DNA of 64,000 nucleotides, from assembly GCA_948146395.1 (NCBI GenBank), contig OX411556.1, forward strand, positions 5,741,083-5,805,082, read 5' to 3'. Positions within the stretch are counted from its first letter, which is position 1, and every line of letters starts with the position of its first letter. This document shows positions 1 through 11,816 of the stretch, one piece after another. The notes beneath the pieces are model-generated. The model made no database searches. It saw nothing but the letters and a program-made list of their open reading frames with translations, and was not told where the DNA came from. A program made the position numbers and the translations under genes. The stretch comes from Fragum whitleyi. Taxonomy: Eukaryota > Mollusca > Bivalvia > Cardiida > Cardiidae.

Positions 1-1089
1 CCTGGCCTCTAGCAACCATGAGTGAATTTCAAGAACTACTGTAAAGAAACTGTTAGCCTAGATGTCCACTCTAATATCCGAGTCCGTCAAAGGTTGTCGT
101 TCCCGAATGAAAACCGCGCATTGTCTTTTTTTCCACGCCCATAGTAGATCGATAATAAAAGATGACGCCATCAAGTCACAATAATATGACGTCATCGAGT
201 CAAAGCAGAAGGTGCAGACTGTACGAGAGTGGGGGGTTGAAGAAAAAAAAGCAGTTGTTGATGGATTACAGAAATGTATTATTTACAGCCTTTATTTATT
301 CTGTAGGTACGTTTTTAGCTGCAGCTTTTCAAGGTGAAATTTAACCATTAGACTTTGTCGTGATTTCAAATGTCGAACGTGTTTTGCTAAATACCTTTCA
401 CAAACGTAGTACAAGGAATCATTGTCTAAATTGTCCAAAGAGTTACAATACAAAGTACCTTACATATTTTACAATTAGCTTATTAGCTGTCTGGACACTT
501 TTTACATGTATTATCAAATTTCCACACCAAAATGATTTGAGGTACATTTGTCTGTTTTTTCGAACCTTAAACTATGTGTGAATCAAATGCCAATGCTCAT
601 TCATATATGGCAATTAGATGTTGAATAAATTCTGTCGACATTCTTGATAAAATCTTTGTCTAATGATTTTTTCCACAAATTGTAGGGTATCTTTAAGTAC
701 CTTTAAATATCTTTAAATGGAATTTCTGTAAAAGTGTGGTATTGATATTTCTGAACCCTATACAAGAAAACATTCAAAACTGTCTGAAAATACGCCCAAA
801 ACAAACAACTAATCCTTCAAAATGAATTTTTCAGATACTTTCTTCGTTGTAAAAGCACGAATACATGTATCAAATTCTTTAATTATATTTGAATCCATGC
901 TTCAACAAAAACAAATTTTACGGCGTGATTATTTCTGAGCATGTGCACAAATTGATCCCACATTTAATACTCGTAAACGTGAAAATAATGATGTGGTCAC
1001 TCTTATGTTTGAACAAATTAAATCAATAGACATGATAGATATGAAGAGGAAGTACTTTGACTTCATAGCATATGAAACTCAAATCCTGA
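1..1089. other. No gene or repeat recognised
   Basis: AT-rich sequence with only short open frames (162-344 and 360-581). Neither carries a motif I recognise, and neither has a counterpart elsewhere in the window. I see no splice-bounded exon series, RNA gene or terminal repeat. Confidence 0.5.
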
Positions 1090-1444
1090 CCTAGGGGTGT
1101 TGAATTACTATGCCCGACCTGCCCGTCACGTGCCTTTTTCCCTGCGATCAAGTACAGTTTTTGATGCAACTTGTCCGTGGCCAAGTTAATAGCAGGACAA
1201 ATCTTGAAATGATTCTATATAGATAGAAGAGGTTAATTTGTCTGATATTTTAATACAAAAAGAAAACACTATTTTTAACGAAGAGATTGTCTTTCTCCAG
1301 CAATTTCATCTTTAAAAATAATGTTTATTAAAAATATGTATTCTGTTTTTGTGGACACAATCATTTTGATCTTGGACAAATAGGAATTCATATTTTACTT
1401 GTTCAGAGACGAGTGGGAAAAAGTCGTTTTTCCACACCCCTGGG
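1090..1444. mobile_element. Candidate ~355-bp TIR element
   Basis: The ends are inverted repeats: CCTAGGGGTGTTGAA on the left, and CCCAGGGGTGTGGAA when the right end is read inward on the other strand. The interior has no coding potential. No clear target-site duplication is visible, so this is a tentative MITE-type call based on a ~15-bp imperfect terminal repeat alone. Confidence 0.35.
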
Positions 1445-1869
1445 TAAGCCTGGCCACAAACGTATTCTTACAGTGTATTTAGGTGTTTGGTTCCATATAT
1501 TTAAAATTAGAAGAAAAAAAATCTCCATTTTTTGAAATAAAGCAATAAGGGCGACAACCATTTCACATGATTACAAAAATACTAGCCCAAATTCAGCTCT
1601 TATAAATTCTCTTATTAATTTTGGTCGCATAACAACGACTTAAACAAAGTTGGTCACTTGAACGGAACAAAGTTCGCGTTCATCATTGATATAAATCCCC
1701 TTTTTGTTCATAGATAGATTGCTTTAACGTGATCTGAGTCGCTAATTTAATTAAATCTATAAGCACTCCATTATGGTCATTGTGGATTACATCTGTGCGA
1801 ATGTGAGTAGTTTACTGAAAGTGCGGCGATATGAACGTCGAAGGTTTGACAGATAGTAACATAGTGGAA

Positions 1870-2940
1870 ATGGCACTAATCTAGAACAAAACCATTCATA
1901 ATCGTTGGCGCTCCATTTATTCGATCCATATACTCACTCAAACCATTAAAAAACGTTCCATTTTTTATCAAAAACACTTCAAAATGGTTCAAAACAATCA
2001 ACATGTCATTTAAAAATAGATTAAATTATTTTAAAATTTTATTGTCTAGTGTGTCTGGAAGCATCTGATCGGTCCGAAGGAAATACATATATCTTAATAA
2101 AGGGAGATAAAGATATCGATAATTCCGTCCAATAAAGCGCATCCTAGATCAACTTGGTTTTGGTGATATTTATACAAATTTTGACACTTACACAAATTAC
2201 AAACCAGTTCTGACTCAAAGAATTAAAGATCAATATGTACAAACGTGGTTTGACAAAATTTCGCAACAACCAAAATTAGACTATTACAGATTATTTAAAA
2301 CTGATTTCAAATTTGAAAAATATCTAGAAGTATTAAAAAATGATAAACAGCGATGTGAAATGTCTAGACTTCTATTAAGCTCACATAGTCTTAATATAGA
2401 AACAGGCAGATATGAAAGAATTGAGAGACATGAAAGAATATGTAAATGCTGTTCCCAAAATATGTGCGAATCAGAATATCATTTTATGTTATGCTGTCCG
2501 GTTTATTCTGATCTCAGACGAAAGTATGAGATCAGAGCAAGCTGGCCTAGCATAGCAAAATTTAATTCATTAATGATGTCGGAAAATCCTCTTACTATCA
2601 AAAGAGTGTCTGCTTTTATCGACCATGCATACAAAAAAAGAATTGATATTATTAATTCTGATGCTGCTTCATAAGAAAATGTATATCCAATTACTTTCTG
2701 TTTGAAATGCCTTGTAATAATATATACATGCATGTATGTTATTTGTATTATGTACTGTCTTGACAATAATCTATTTTAATTTGTATTGTAAATGGTCAAA
2801 GGCAACTTGCCGATTTACCATTAAAGTTTCTAATTAAAAAGATATTGTATAACCTTCCTTAGATGTAACTTAAAACTCACTCATCGCACTCATTCTATTT
2901 CATTACAAATAATTCACCAAAATCATTCATTTTGTTCTGA
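1870..2940 (-). mobile_element. Old CAGTTAAC-family copy split by a LINE fragment
   Basis: Positions ~1880-1965 (AACCATTCATAATCG, GCGCTCCATTTATTC, CACTCAAACCATTAAAAAAC) match the left arm of a reverse-oriented CAGTTAAC element. Positions ~2866-2935 (AAAACTCACTCATCGC, then CATTC/TTTCATT blocks) match its right arm. A LINE tail fragment lies between them. Both arms are diverged and the terminal CAGTTAAC itself is not preserved, so this is a relic. The nesting is inferred from collinearity with intact copies such as 63298-63733. Confidence 0.45.
2123..2674 (+). pseudogene. Non-LTR retrotransposon (LINE) polyprotein, C-terminal fragment
   Basis: A frame opens just after an in-frame stop at 2120-2122 and runs to the stop at 2672-2674 (~183 residues). 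It therefore starts well upstream of the Met at 2360, inside what was a longer ORF. The fragment ends in the Cys/His cluster typical of LINE polyprotein C-termini: IETGRYERIERHERICKCC, then an EYHFMLCCPVYSDLR motif (C-x2-C...H...C). The same layout closes the larger LINE ORF at 44936-47259 (LPIETGRWENI...CNLC...EYHYLLKC), so the two belong to related families. No reverse transcriptase or endonuclease remains: the copy is 5'-truncated, as LINE insertions usually are. An AT-rich 3' UTR continues to about 2850, where a short inverted repeat (GTAAATGGTC / GATTTACCATT) lies near the probable 3' end. Confidence 0.7.
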
Positions 2941-3370
2941 AGTTTATGAGGGTCTAAGTCATTAGAGGCCTTGAAAATATTGTGTACAAAAATCGCTCTT
3001 TCTCATGAGTGTGTGGAATGAAATCCCAATTTCAATTAGAAATGCATTTTTTTTTCTAGCTTCAAAAACAGTATTTGCTTGTGGCCAAATCATCAGTCCA
3101 AGCAGCAAACATCTTATTTATTATAGCAAATAGTGTATCTGTCATAAGATTTACTAATTCGTGAATTTTCTTTTTAAAATGAAACGTAATTTCATATGTC
3201 ATCATCTTTTTCAGGGTCTTTCATCATATTTCATAATGATATCATTAATTAATCAGATTATCACTTTCATTTATTTTTCATTCACTAAAGGCAACGGTGG
3301 AAAAAATAGAAATTTCAATTTGTAAATTTTGAAAGATTTGTCTCAATGTTTCAGCTTAATAAAACAAAGG

Positions 3371-3451
3371 TTATTATAATTATTATTTTAATTATCATAA
3401 TTATTATAATTATTATCATTATTATTATTATTATTAGTAGTAGTAGTAGTA
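3371..3451. repeat. ATT/AGT trinucleotide microsatellite
   Basis: Imperfect (ATT)n with interspersed AATT steps runs into (TAG)n at about 3435-3450. The sequence around it (2941-4743) is AT-rich with no recognised gene or element; the short ORFs there (3493-3726, 3618-3800, 4028-4234, 4180-4440) show no motif. Confidence 0.85.
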
Positions 3452-4743
3452 TAAGGAGGTTGGAGACCCTGATTAAAACATGAACATGATAATTAAACGG
3501 ATATGCATATTCTGTAATATATGTTATATATGCGGATTATTAAGGTCTGGCCATTTTCACGTTGCACAAGGTATAACTTGCGTATATTCAAACGTATTGT
3601 TCGCGGATATTTGAAAAATGTATCACGAAAATGTATCACCATTTTTAAACAACTCACTTCACGAATTGATACAATGTAAACATTTTGTGCGTTTATTAAA
3701 TCAACACATATTCTCTCCATTATCAAATCAACATAATATCAGAATAATACAATTTGACAATCAAAACACTAGAAACATAAATTTAAAAAATGACGACTAG
3801 ATAGAATGCGAGACTACTTTTCCTATGAAGAATGAAAAGAATAATTGTATACATTACGGAATCAAATTTAGGTTCATGCTTTCATGGATAAAAGAAAATT
3901 AAACTCTTCATATTTTATGATTCAGCATTAAATTAATTTTTGCTCGAAAAAGAAAAGGAATTTACATGAATTTAATTTATATCGGAAAGACACTTTAAAA
4001 GAAAAAAATAGAACTCCTCTTTATCTGCTATTTACGATTGCCATTATCAATTATGATAAATATGATGATATTAATATCAATAATAATGATAGTACATGTA
4101 AATACAAAAAAAAAACGATAAAAAGAAAATTTAATATCAATATCCTTATCAATATTAGAATATTGCATATAACCAAGAAATGTTAACATTTTCACTATTT
4201 TCCCTAAAACATTTCTATCATTTTTCATTATCATTATTACAGCAGAAAATGACGGAAATTCTCGCCGTTTTTCTATCCTACCTATTTGATTCCCCGTTAA
4301 TTCCCGTCTCTTGCTGCACGAGATCTAAACGTTGTCACAGAAGGTTTCTTTCCGCGACACTATTGGCGATGACACTTGCCTTTATACCACAGAGGCTGAG
4401 ACGAAATCAAACTTTCTGTTTCCATTGGAAACCATTCTAATATTGGTATATACTATCATACTACCGTTTATACTAAGATATACCGTCATTTGATTTATTT
4501 TCGTCATTTCAATTAACCGCAGTTAGAGCCCAAGAGGTAAACAAATATACCAGTATATTTCTAAATCCACGCGCCTACAGCTTTTCTCAAGCTGAAGTTG
4601 CGATGTTTTTTGGAACTACATTGATAATATGGTCAAATTCAATAAATATCAAGATATGTTGGTGGACGACGTAATTGTTTGTTTTTAATATAATTGCTGT
4701 ACGTCAGTTGGACGATGGCCAACGAAGGAGTGCCCCAAAAGAT

Positions 4744-4934
4744 CCAGGGGCCAGTTTCATCAAAACATTTAGGACGTATTTTGTCTTACTGGTTACTTTC
4801 GAATAAGTAACAACAGCAATCACTTTACATAGGTATTAATAGATTGGTGATACGTGGTTTTTGTACTAAATATGTGGTAAGACACAGGTAAGACAAAAAT
4901 ATGTCCTAAATGTTTTGATGAAACTGGCCCCTGG
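4744..4934. mobile_element. 191-bp palindromic MITE
   Basis: The first ~46 bp and the last ~47 bp are near-perfect reverse complements, starting CCAGGGGCCAGTTTCATC and including CAAAACATTTAGGAC and a GTCTTAC block. The arms differ by one indel and one or two substitutions. A ~100-bp central loop separates them. There is no ORF. This is a short foldback/MITE structure, but no target-site duplication is unambiguous. Confidence 0.7.
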
Positions 4935-4949
4935 AATACCTCAGGGTTT

Positions 4950-4985
4950 CCTATTTGCTACGCTATATATAGCGTAGCAAATAGG
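4950..4985. repeat. 36-bp perfect palindrome
   Basis: Two 18-base arms (CCTATTTGCTACGCTATA and its exact reverse complement) meet with no spacer, 15 bp after the MITE at 4744-4934. Partial symmetry continues outside the core (GGG on one side, CCCC on the other). It could extrude as a cruciform. Confidence 0.85.
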
Positions 4986-5059
4986 GAGACCCCGGGGTAT
5001 ACGAGGATCGACCGTGATCTTTTTTTCGAGTTTTCAGTATTTTGCCAGATGCAATTCTC

Positions 5060-5130
5060 TTAACTGTTAGCTCAGACGGTACCTTAGAAGTTTTCAGCCA
5101 GGACTAACGGGTTCGATCTCTGACTGGGAA
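5060..5130 (+). repeat. tRNA-like sequence, probable SINE head
   Basis: GTTAGCTCAGACGGT (5066-5080) matches a Pol III A box, and GGGTTCGATCTC (5109-5120) matches a B box, with tRNA-like spacing. The flanks do not form a convincing acceptor stem, so this is a tRNA-derived SINE head or tRNA relic and not a functional tRNA gene. Confidence 0.5.
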
Positions 5131-5947
5131 TTCGTTCATCCGATATTTGACGATTTTAAGTCATTATGGCACACTCTTTTATTGTCCGCCGATTCAAAAT
5201 CGGGTGAATGCATCACGTCTAACAAGTATGAGAAGATCGCGAAAAGAATGGTACTGATGAGAGAAACAATAGAAAAACACACAATTGAATACATAAATAT
5301 GAATGAAAGAATGAATGTTTGTATGAATGAATTGATAAGTCATAAATAGAATCTAATTAAATAACTACTTTAAAAAAAATGATTGGGTAGATGAATGAAT
5401 GGATGAAATAGATTATGAAATATAGTATAAAATCATAACTAATTTTCTGTTATATAATTTTTAAAATTATCTTTGTCATTATTGTTACTATTAAAATACC
5501 ACTAATTTTCTTGGACCTTGTCTGCAGACAATAAAATCATTTATTCGCATCAAAAGCAGAATAGATATTTGCTGGAGACGGCGAATGAATTTTCCAAAAC
5601 AATAATGTTTTGGTATTGCGACGTTAGAACTTGTGTGACTTCGGTAATTGCATGTTGCTTCGAAGCGAATTAAAGCCAATATCTTTATAACTTCATTTTT
5701 CAACTCATTTTAATTAGGATAATGGAAACCTGTGAAAATACCAGAAAACGCATATTTTGACTTCATTTATAATTACTGAACCAGAGCTGTTATTAACTTT
5801 ACTCTTGCTAAGCCGCTAAGAATACACTAATTTTCAGAAACGAATTACATATAAGAGTGGTGTACACTCATTTGCATCGTCTAATGTCCATTATTTTCAA
5901 GCAGCAGACTCAATGATTTTCATTACGTCGTCTTTTTCATCCTTTGA
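5131..5947. other. No gene; GAAT-rich stretch
   Basis: Positions 5281-5410 are rich in degenerate ATGAATGAA steps. The rest is plain AT-rich sequence. A minus-strand open frame (5491-5703) has no recognised motif. Confidence 0.5.
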
Positions 5948-6101
5948 GGCAGTGGACCCGTAATAGCTCCGCAACATTTTGGAACTCGTGATCTTTCACA
6001 ATGTTGACCGAAGTTTCCAAATTCATTAGCAGGAAACCTAGGTTAACACTGTTAAAGTGATTACTTCAGAAACTTTGCGGAACTACACAAATCTACCACC
6101 T
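5948..6101. mobile_element. GGTAGTGGACCCGT-family MITE
   Basis: Left end GGCAGTGGACCCGTAATAG and right end CTACCACCTT are related as inverted repeats. Internally the arms pair again (CAATGTTGACCGAAG... against ...CTAGGTTAACACTG). The same design appears at 33309-33449, 41662-41820 and 54552-54707, and as half copies at 34745-34810 and 48325-48394. A non-coding palindromic element. Confidence 0.65.
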
Positions 6102-6440
6102 TAATTCAACAATTCAACTCTTTGGTTTAGATTTTTTTCTTATGGGGAAAATGCTTTTTCGCCCATTACTTTACAGATATTTATTAGCGAGGCGGATAGG
6201 TTTAGATAAAAGACGCTTTAGGTAGCCATTCTAGTCTTCAGTTTAATTCATTAAACAATTCATTTTCCCAACTGATAACAAAGTCTACTAAATATCGAAT
6301 TATCACTTGTGCTGATTTTTTCACTCCTTTTAGAAAAATGAACATATATACACGTTTATACTTTCATTAACAAGAATTATGTTTCTTTATTGGTCAAACA
6401 TTGCTTTTTAACTGAAAACGTCTATCTGCACATACACATA

Positions 6441-6845
6441 CAGTTAACAACATCGTGGAAAAAACTTTTGACAACGCTTGATGCACAACACACGTCGTAC
6501 GAAGCCCGACGGATGATGGAGTCAGGGTGGTCCTAAAAGCTCCCCTTGAGCCTAGAAAAGAAGATGTGTTTGTGAAACACCAATGCCCCCATCACTGCCA
6601 TTCTTCGGTTGATCTGATCTTTTTAGTGATTTTGGAGCGTTTTTGAATGGTTTGATTGAGTTTTTGGTGTTTGATAATTTATCCTCAGCAAACTTTTATT
6701 CAATAGATGTTGTTCGTGGCATGTATAAAATTTTCATATCTGACCTTGAAAAAATGACCTTAAAAGAGGTACCAACAAAAAGATCATATCATAAACAATA
6801 CACATGCGGAATATGAAGGCTTTGTCTCTTACCAATAAAAAATTT
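6441..6845 (+). repeat. Dispersed repeat, copy 1 (partner 7670-7997)
   Basis: Two blocks are shared with 7670-7997: the CACGTCGNACGAA...GGATGATGGAGTCAGG block and the CCTTGAAAAAATGACC...AAAGAGGTRCCAACAAAAA block ending near ACCAATAAAA. This copy opens with a CAGTTAACAACATCGTGG end (6441-6458) and contains a TTTTGGAGCGTTTTTGAATG fragment near 6630, both from the CAGTTAAC family. It is therefore a mosaic. Confidence 0.6.
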
Positions 6846-7178
6846 ATCTAATCTATATTTAAATAACATTTTAGAATCATGTTCGAAATTAAAACTTGCA
6901 ATTCTTGGCTACTTTCACGTTCCGGTCATTACATTGTAATGCCTCCCATCTTTTGAGCGATGGCTCAGCACCTGTTCTTTTACACATGAGAAATCTGAAT
7001 ACCCTTTCCAGCACCTGAATCCTACACAATTGTCTAAGATTCCCAACTATAAGCAAAAAAAGCATACTTAATTCACGTAAGAGGTAAACGAGGCTGTAAT
7101 CATTTATAGGAATACCTTATTCCTATTCAACATGTTCCTAAATAGCGCAATGTTCATTCCATTACTATCCCTTTAAAG

Positions 7179-7440
7179 GTAAGACAAGATAAGATAAGAC
7201 AAAATATTTTATTGCATGTTACAGGATTATCTATATACATTGATTTAACAGAGGACAGACTTACAAGAGTCAATAAATGGTAGACACAAGAATATTAAAC
7301 CACTCAGATTTCAAAATGTTGAAACAAGAGCTTCAGTCAAGACGAATTTACATTGATTGAGAATCAAACTAAAGATGGTCGTATGTTCGGAATAATCCCT
7401 TTTCCCTTCTCCCTATTCATCTAGAGATTAAGGGGTCAAA
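7179..7440 (-). repeat. Fragment of the A/B repeat family with LINE-like tail
   Basis: Similar to 20300-20510 and 30900-31110 (TTTATTGCATGTTA..., GAGTCAATAAA..., CACAAGAATA..., GGAATAATCCC). Read on the minus strand it ends in AATAAAATATTTTGTC followed by (TTATC)-type repeats, as expected of a LINE or SINE 3' end. This suggests the A/B family has a retroposed component. Confidence 0.55.
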
Positions 7441-7669
7441 AAAGCTCAACCTTGCCATCCCGATGTTTCGGGATCAATCAAAGTATTATTAACAATTTAT
7501 AAAAAAAGAGTCACAAAAGAAACACTTCTTGCTAAGGTTGGTTGGAAATGGTCCATTGGTTACAGAGGATTTTTTTTAAATATCTGGGGTAAAAAACAGC
7601 CCCAAGAAGACATTCTGGGAAAATTTCGTCGAATTTGACCAAGCGGTGTAGGAGGAGAAGAAGTTTGAA

Positions 7670-7997
7670 AAATGTTGACGACGCAAGATGCACGAAACAC
7701 GTCGCACGAATCACGTCGGACGATGGAGTCAGAGTCAGGGTGATCCTAACGCTCCCATTGAGCTTAAAAAAATGTGTTTGTGAACACCAATACCCCCATC
7801 ACTGCCGTTCTTCGGTTACATTTGTTTGATACCTTATCCCCAGCAAGCCTTTATTTAAAAGTGTATCCATGGCAAGTATAAAATTTCCACATATTTGACC
7901 TTGAAAAAATGACTTAAAAGAGGTGCCAACAAAAAGGACATATAGTAAACAATACACATGCTGATTTTGAAGGCTTGGTCTCTTTACCAATAAAAAG
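7670..7997 (+). repeat. Dispersed repeat, copy 2 (partner 6441-6845)
   Basis: Collinear with 6465-6840 but lacking the CAGTTAAC-family fragment found inside copy 1. It is preceded by CCAAGCGGTGTAGGAGGAG (7638-7656), a phrase I associate with bivalve repeats. Open frames crossing it (7532-7714 minus, 7635-7829 plus) show no protein motif. Confidence 0.55.
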
Positions 7998-8046
7998 TCA
8001 TGGCTTATGAAAAAGGAAAAGTCTTTGGCGACACAAACGGTAGAAC

Positions 8047-8338
8047 AAACAATTGTTTGTATGTTTGTTTGAATCGGGATTTACGCCGCTTTCAACATTT
8101 GGTCAATTATTTCGAGGCGGCTGAAGCACCTTAAATGGATTCTTGTTATTTCTCACACCAGTACTACCATTACATCCTTTCCTTGCCTCCAGCTGCTATC
8201 CCACATAAGTCTACAATCATCGACCTATTTGTGGGAGACAAGTAGTCCGAAAGAATGAATGTCGCCGTCGCGGATCGAACCCGGGACCTTTTAGATTTAC
8301 AGACTTACGTGCTACAAACTGCGCTATGACGGCGGCTG
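8047..8338 (-). mobile_element. tRNA-derived SINE, full length
   Basis: On the minus strand the element begins with a tRNA-related head: A box TAGCGCAGTTTG (8315-8326) and B box GGGTTCGATCC (8272-8282). A body follows with the phrases GGGATAGCAGCTGGAGG and TAGTACTGGTGTGAG, then GAAAGCGGCGTAAA and a short (CAAA)-type tail. Three other copies lie in the window (8704-8893, 18985-19127, 52500-52694). The head-body-tail order is the signature of a Pol III-transcribed SINE. Molluscan families such as RUDI have this plan, but I cannot assign it to one without a search. Confidence 0.8.
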
Positions 8339-8418
8339 ACGAACACACAGGTCAAAAACACCATGCCCTCGACTTATCTATGCTGAGACATAAAAACGTT
8401 AAAATAAGGCTTTAACTA

Positions 8419-9403
8419 CAGTTAACAAAATCGACAAGGAGAATGATTTGGGAATGATTTAGGAATGAAATTGAATGAGTGTGTGGAGCGAGGTTTGAGT
8501 GAATTTGATGGGGGGTATAGTGGAAGCATATTGACCTAAACCTGGCCTTTGTGATTTAAATAAATTAAATACCGGTCGTTTCTCCTCGGCAAAACACGAC
8601 TAACTTGCGGAATCCAAACGTAAAGTTGGAGTGCACGTGTTAGCTGTGTTAACCCGTTATCGCACATGCTGTTCACTGTAACGGCGATATTTGGTCACCC
8701 TCATGATTTGATTTGATTTGAATTGGGGTTTTACGTCGCTTTCAACAATCTCTCAGTTATATCGCGACGACTGGAGCACCTAACGATGGATTCCAGGTAT
8801 TTCTCACACCAGTACTACCACCACATCCCTTTCCAAGCCTCCAGTTGCTATTCCACATAGGTTTACGATTATCTACCCATTGGTGGAAGACAGTCACCCT
8901 CATGAACTAGTGAATCAATTGAGTTTCTTATTCAAAAATCTTTAGATGCGGATGAGAAAAATACAATTTTCAAATTTCTTTAAATGCAATTTATGTGTTT
9001 TGAATGGAAATGAAATGAAATACCCTCTCTCAGTCGCAATAATTGTTTTTGAAATCGAATCGTCTGCTACATGTCTAGGCGCCCCGTATATAGGTAAACT
9101 ACTAACTCCATGCATACCTGTAATTTGTGCAGTATAACGGAATGTCCATGCTTGATCGACACGTGCCGAAGTACCTTCGGAATTTATTCATGTGCCTAAT
9201 TATTTATTCTGCATAAAGGTCAGGTTCAAGTTAATATGCGCCCACTATAATCATATATCACAAAATTTGTTCAGGATGAACAAAATTTGCGATATTGATT
9301 ACCTCCTTTTAATAAAAATGCATATATGTCCTAAATATAGCTTCCTATTTCTTTAAGAACCTATGAGGCGCTAACAATTCGAAATATGTCATTGAAATCG
9401 CGA

Positions 9404-9437
<34 letters not shown>

Positions 9438-9585
9438 TGACGTTGTTGATTCTATATTTTTCAATGGGTTTGAGCATTTTTGAATGGTTTGAGTGAATGT
9501 TTGGAATGAATGATTGGAGCGCTGAGTGAGAGATTTAGAATGGTATTAATTGAGGTGAATGTCAATTTCACGATGTAACTACATG
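8419..9585 (+). mobile_element. CAGTTAAC-family copy, interrupted
   Basis: The left end CAGTTAACAAAATCGACAAG (8419 on, preceded by TA) carries the first ~100 bp of the element. The hairpin and right arm resume at ~9250 (CACAAATTTGTTCAGGATGAAC) and end at ~9585 before TA. The intervening ~730 bp is foreign and includes a SINE fragment (8704-8893). A poly-T run at ~9410-9436 lies at the point where intact copies have a shorter T tract. Confidence 0.6.
8704..8893 (-). mobile_element. SINE fragment lacking the tRNA head
   Basis: Same body and 3' end as 8047-8338 (on the plus strand: TTTTACGTCGCTTTCAAC, CTCACACCAGTACTACC, GCTATTCCACATAGG). It starts with a (GATTT)n tail. The tRNA-related part is missing, as expected of a 5'-truncated retroposed copy. 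Confidence 0.75.
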
Positions 9586-9587
9586 TA

Positions 9588-10331
9588 ATTGTATTTCATA
9601 AGAGACAAACACTTCGACAACTTCATCAACTACATGCAAACTTACATCGTGGTGCCTATAAATATTAATGACAAAATGGTAAATGACATTTAACTTTATT
9701 TTTTTGTTAAATCCGATTCAGAATCGAAAAATTCATTCTTACTCACACATTTGTATCTGGTTCTCGTAAAAAAGTGTAAACGTCTTTCTATCACCATATT
9801 ATGGACGATGTTGAAACATTAAGTCTGGGGATTGTTGAGTGTCAAATTAAGATATCAAGAGCTCTATTTTGTTCAAATAATCTCCCAGACTTTTCTTCTG
9901 TTATTGGCAGTTTGGGTTTTATTGTAAGCATTTAATGGCTAATTGCCAGCACACGTAACCTGGGAGACACAAAAGTGTGCGATTTTTAGTAGTTACGTTA
10001 TCGAGAAAAATACTGACTAATTGATACTAAATTGACACAAAAATTGACAATAAAATTAAGCTCAACGTCTAAAAAAGGTAGAGACCATATTTCTTATTCA
10101 CATAAGGTCTAAAAAGAATTTGATGTTTTGAAAGCCTTCCTGGCTATGTAACAAATTTCCAATAAACCCACTTTTAATTTATTAAAAGTAATAAAGTGGT
10201 AAAACGATGAGAAAAACAAGGAATTGGTTGTTAAAGACAATTTCCCTATTTATTCATCATGACTTCTTCTACAATTTCATAGAGTCTCTTATTAATTTCA
10301 ACATTCATTGAATCTACTTTTTTTTTATTTT
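9588..10331. other. No gene recognised
   Basis: AT-rich sequence with no ORF above background and no recognised repeat family. Confidence 0.5.
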
Positions 10332-10626
10332 ATAACTATACAAATATCTGTGTGATAACATCCCATATGATATTTTTATGATATCACATAGTTATTTTTT
10401 TAGTACAATGATATAATGGAGTTATTTTTAGCATTTTGGTTAGAAACATCGACGAAAAGAAGACAAAAAAAGTTTATAAGATAAATATAATACGTACTTA
10501 GAGTGTTGTATGATAAAAATACCTAACTCGGTTGTGATGATTGATAATTGTCGAGGCTCTCAATTCTCCCAATCTCGTTTGATATTTTTTTTCATGTAAT
10601 ACATTAAATATGTATTATATATGTAT
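10332..10626. mobile_element. ~300-bp unclassified insertion, copy 1
   Basis: Matches 35051-35353 along its length (ATACAAATATNYGTGTGATA, ATATCACATAGTTATTTTT, AAGATAAATATAATACG, CTAACTCGGTTG). In the 35-kb copy the insertion is flanked by an 8-bp target duplication, which defines the element. It has a subterminal hairpin (CTAACTCGGTT... pairing with ...AACCTCGTTAG) but no strong TIR and no ORF. Confidence 0.65.
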
Positions 10627-10829
10627 CGAATCACTTTAAAATTGAGCACGTGTGTGACATTCCAATAATTTCTCATGTGCGCAGCGTTGAGACTCAGATC
10701 TGCCTGTGCGGACGAACAGTCTGATCGGAGTCTTTACTGTGCGCTCAATCGATGGCTACGGACCTTAAATCGATATTCACATCCCAAAATCATTTTTAAT
10801 GCACTGCGTGAGTGTCAAAGCTTCTCAAC
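10627..10829. other. No gene recognised
   Basis: The sequence between the insertion above and the tandem array. A 68-codon open frame (10675-10881) runs into the array and has no recognised motif. Confidence 0.5.
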
Positions 10830-10936
10830 GTCTATCCATCACACACACATGAAACTGTTGGAAATGTTACGCACAGACTAAATTGTTCTTTGAAATACAC
10901 TTTGAAGTTACCAAATGTAATGTCATTACCTGACTA

Positions 10937-11816
10937 TAGTTAGTTACATCGTGAAATTGACATTCATCACAATCGAAACCATTCTAAACCTTTCACTCAG
11001 CGCTCCATTCCTTAATTTGAAAACACTCACTCAAACCAATAAAAATGCTCTAAACTATCTAAGATGATAAGATCAGCAACTTCATTCAAAACAAATTTAA
11101 TAAGGAAAAAGTCGCGATTTCACTAGCATTATTGAAATTTGTAAGTGTCTGATTGATCATATGAAGCAAAACGTATGTGTCTATAGAACTTTGGTGCATG
11201 TTGTATTAAAGGGAGGTAATGAATACAGTTAAAGACATCGTAAAATTGACAAGATGAATGATTTTGGAATGAATTTGGCATGAAATTGAATGATTATGCG
11301 GAACAATTTTTGGGTGGAATTAATGGGAGGTAATCCAACATCGCTAATTTTGTTCAAGATTAACAAATTAGTGATATTCATTGCCTCCCTTTAATAAAAT
11401 ATGCATAAAAGTTCTGAAAATTGCTTCCTATTTCTTCAAGAACCAATCAGACGCTAACAATTTCAAATAATTCAGTAAAATCGCGATTTTTTTCCATTCT
11501 TTATATTCATCTTAAATATAGCTAATGATTATATTTTTTTTAGTTATTTGGAGCGTTTTGGTCGATTTGAACGAATGTTTGGAAAGAGTGAATGGAGTGC
11601 TGAGTGAGTGATTTAGAATGGTTTTGATCGAGATTTATGTCAACTGCGCGATGTAACTAACTGTAGCACTAATAAAATTCATCGTGAACAAAATTAGCGA
11701 TGTTGGATAACCTCCCTTTAATTTCACTCAAAACGCACTAATCACATTCATTCAATTTCATTCACAACATTAATCCTAAATCATTCTCCTTGACAATTTA
11801 ACGATGTTGTTATCTG
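10937..11816 (-). mobile_element. Outer CAGTTAAC element of unit 1
   Basis: Left end TAGTTAGTTACATCGTGA (10937, after TA) and right end CACGATG-like ACGATGTTGTTATCTG (to 11816, before TA) are the family termini in reverse orientation. Without the inner element and its TA the length is ~440 bp, equal to the intact copy at 63298-63733. It is broken within its central hairpin by the inner element. Confidence 0.8.
11226..11663 (+). mobile_element. Inner CAGTTAAC element of unit 1
   Basis: A 438-bp element in forward orientation (CAGTTAAAGACATCG ... GCGATGTAACTAACTG), flanked by TA on both sides and inserted in the hairpin of the outer copy. It carries its own hairpin: GGGAGGTAATCCAACATCGC and the matching ...GCCTCCC arm around 11325-11390. 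The same nested pair recurs in units 2-5, partly deleted in the fourth. Confidence 0.85.

Noticed and set aside
2503..2766. Minus-strand ORF opposite the LINE fragment
   Set aside because: Shadow of the plus-strand LINE C-terminal frame.
5060..5130. Functional tRNA gene
   Set aside because: A and B boxes fit, but no acceptor stem pairing or clear anticodon arm could be found by eye.
8270..8338. tRNA gene on the minus strand
   Set aside because: A and B boxes are present but the cloverleaf is poor, and the SINE body continues directly; it is a SINE head.
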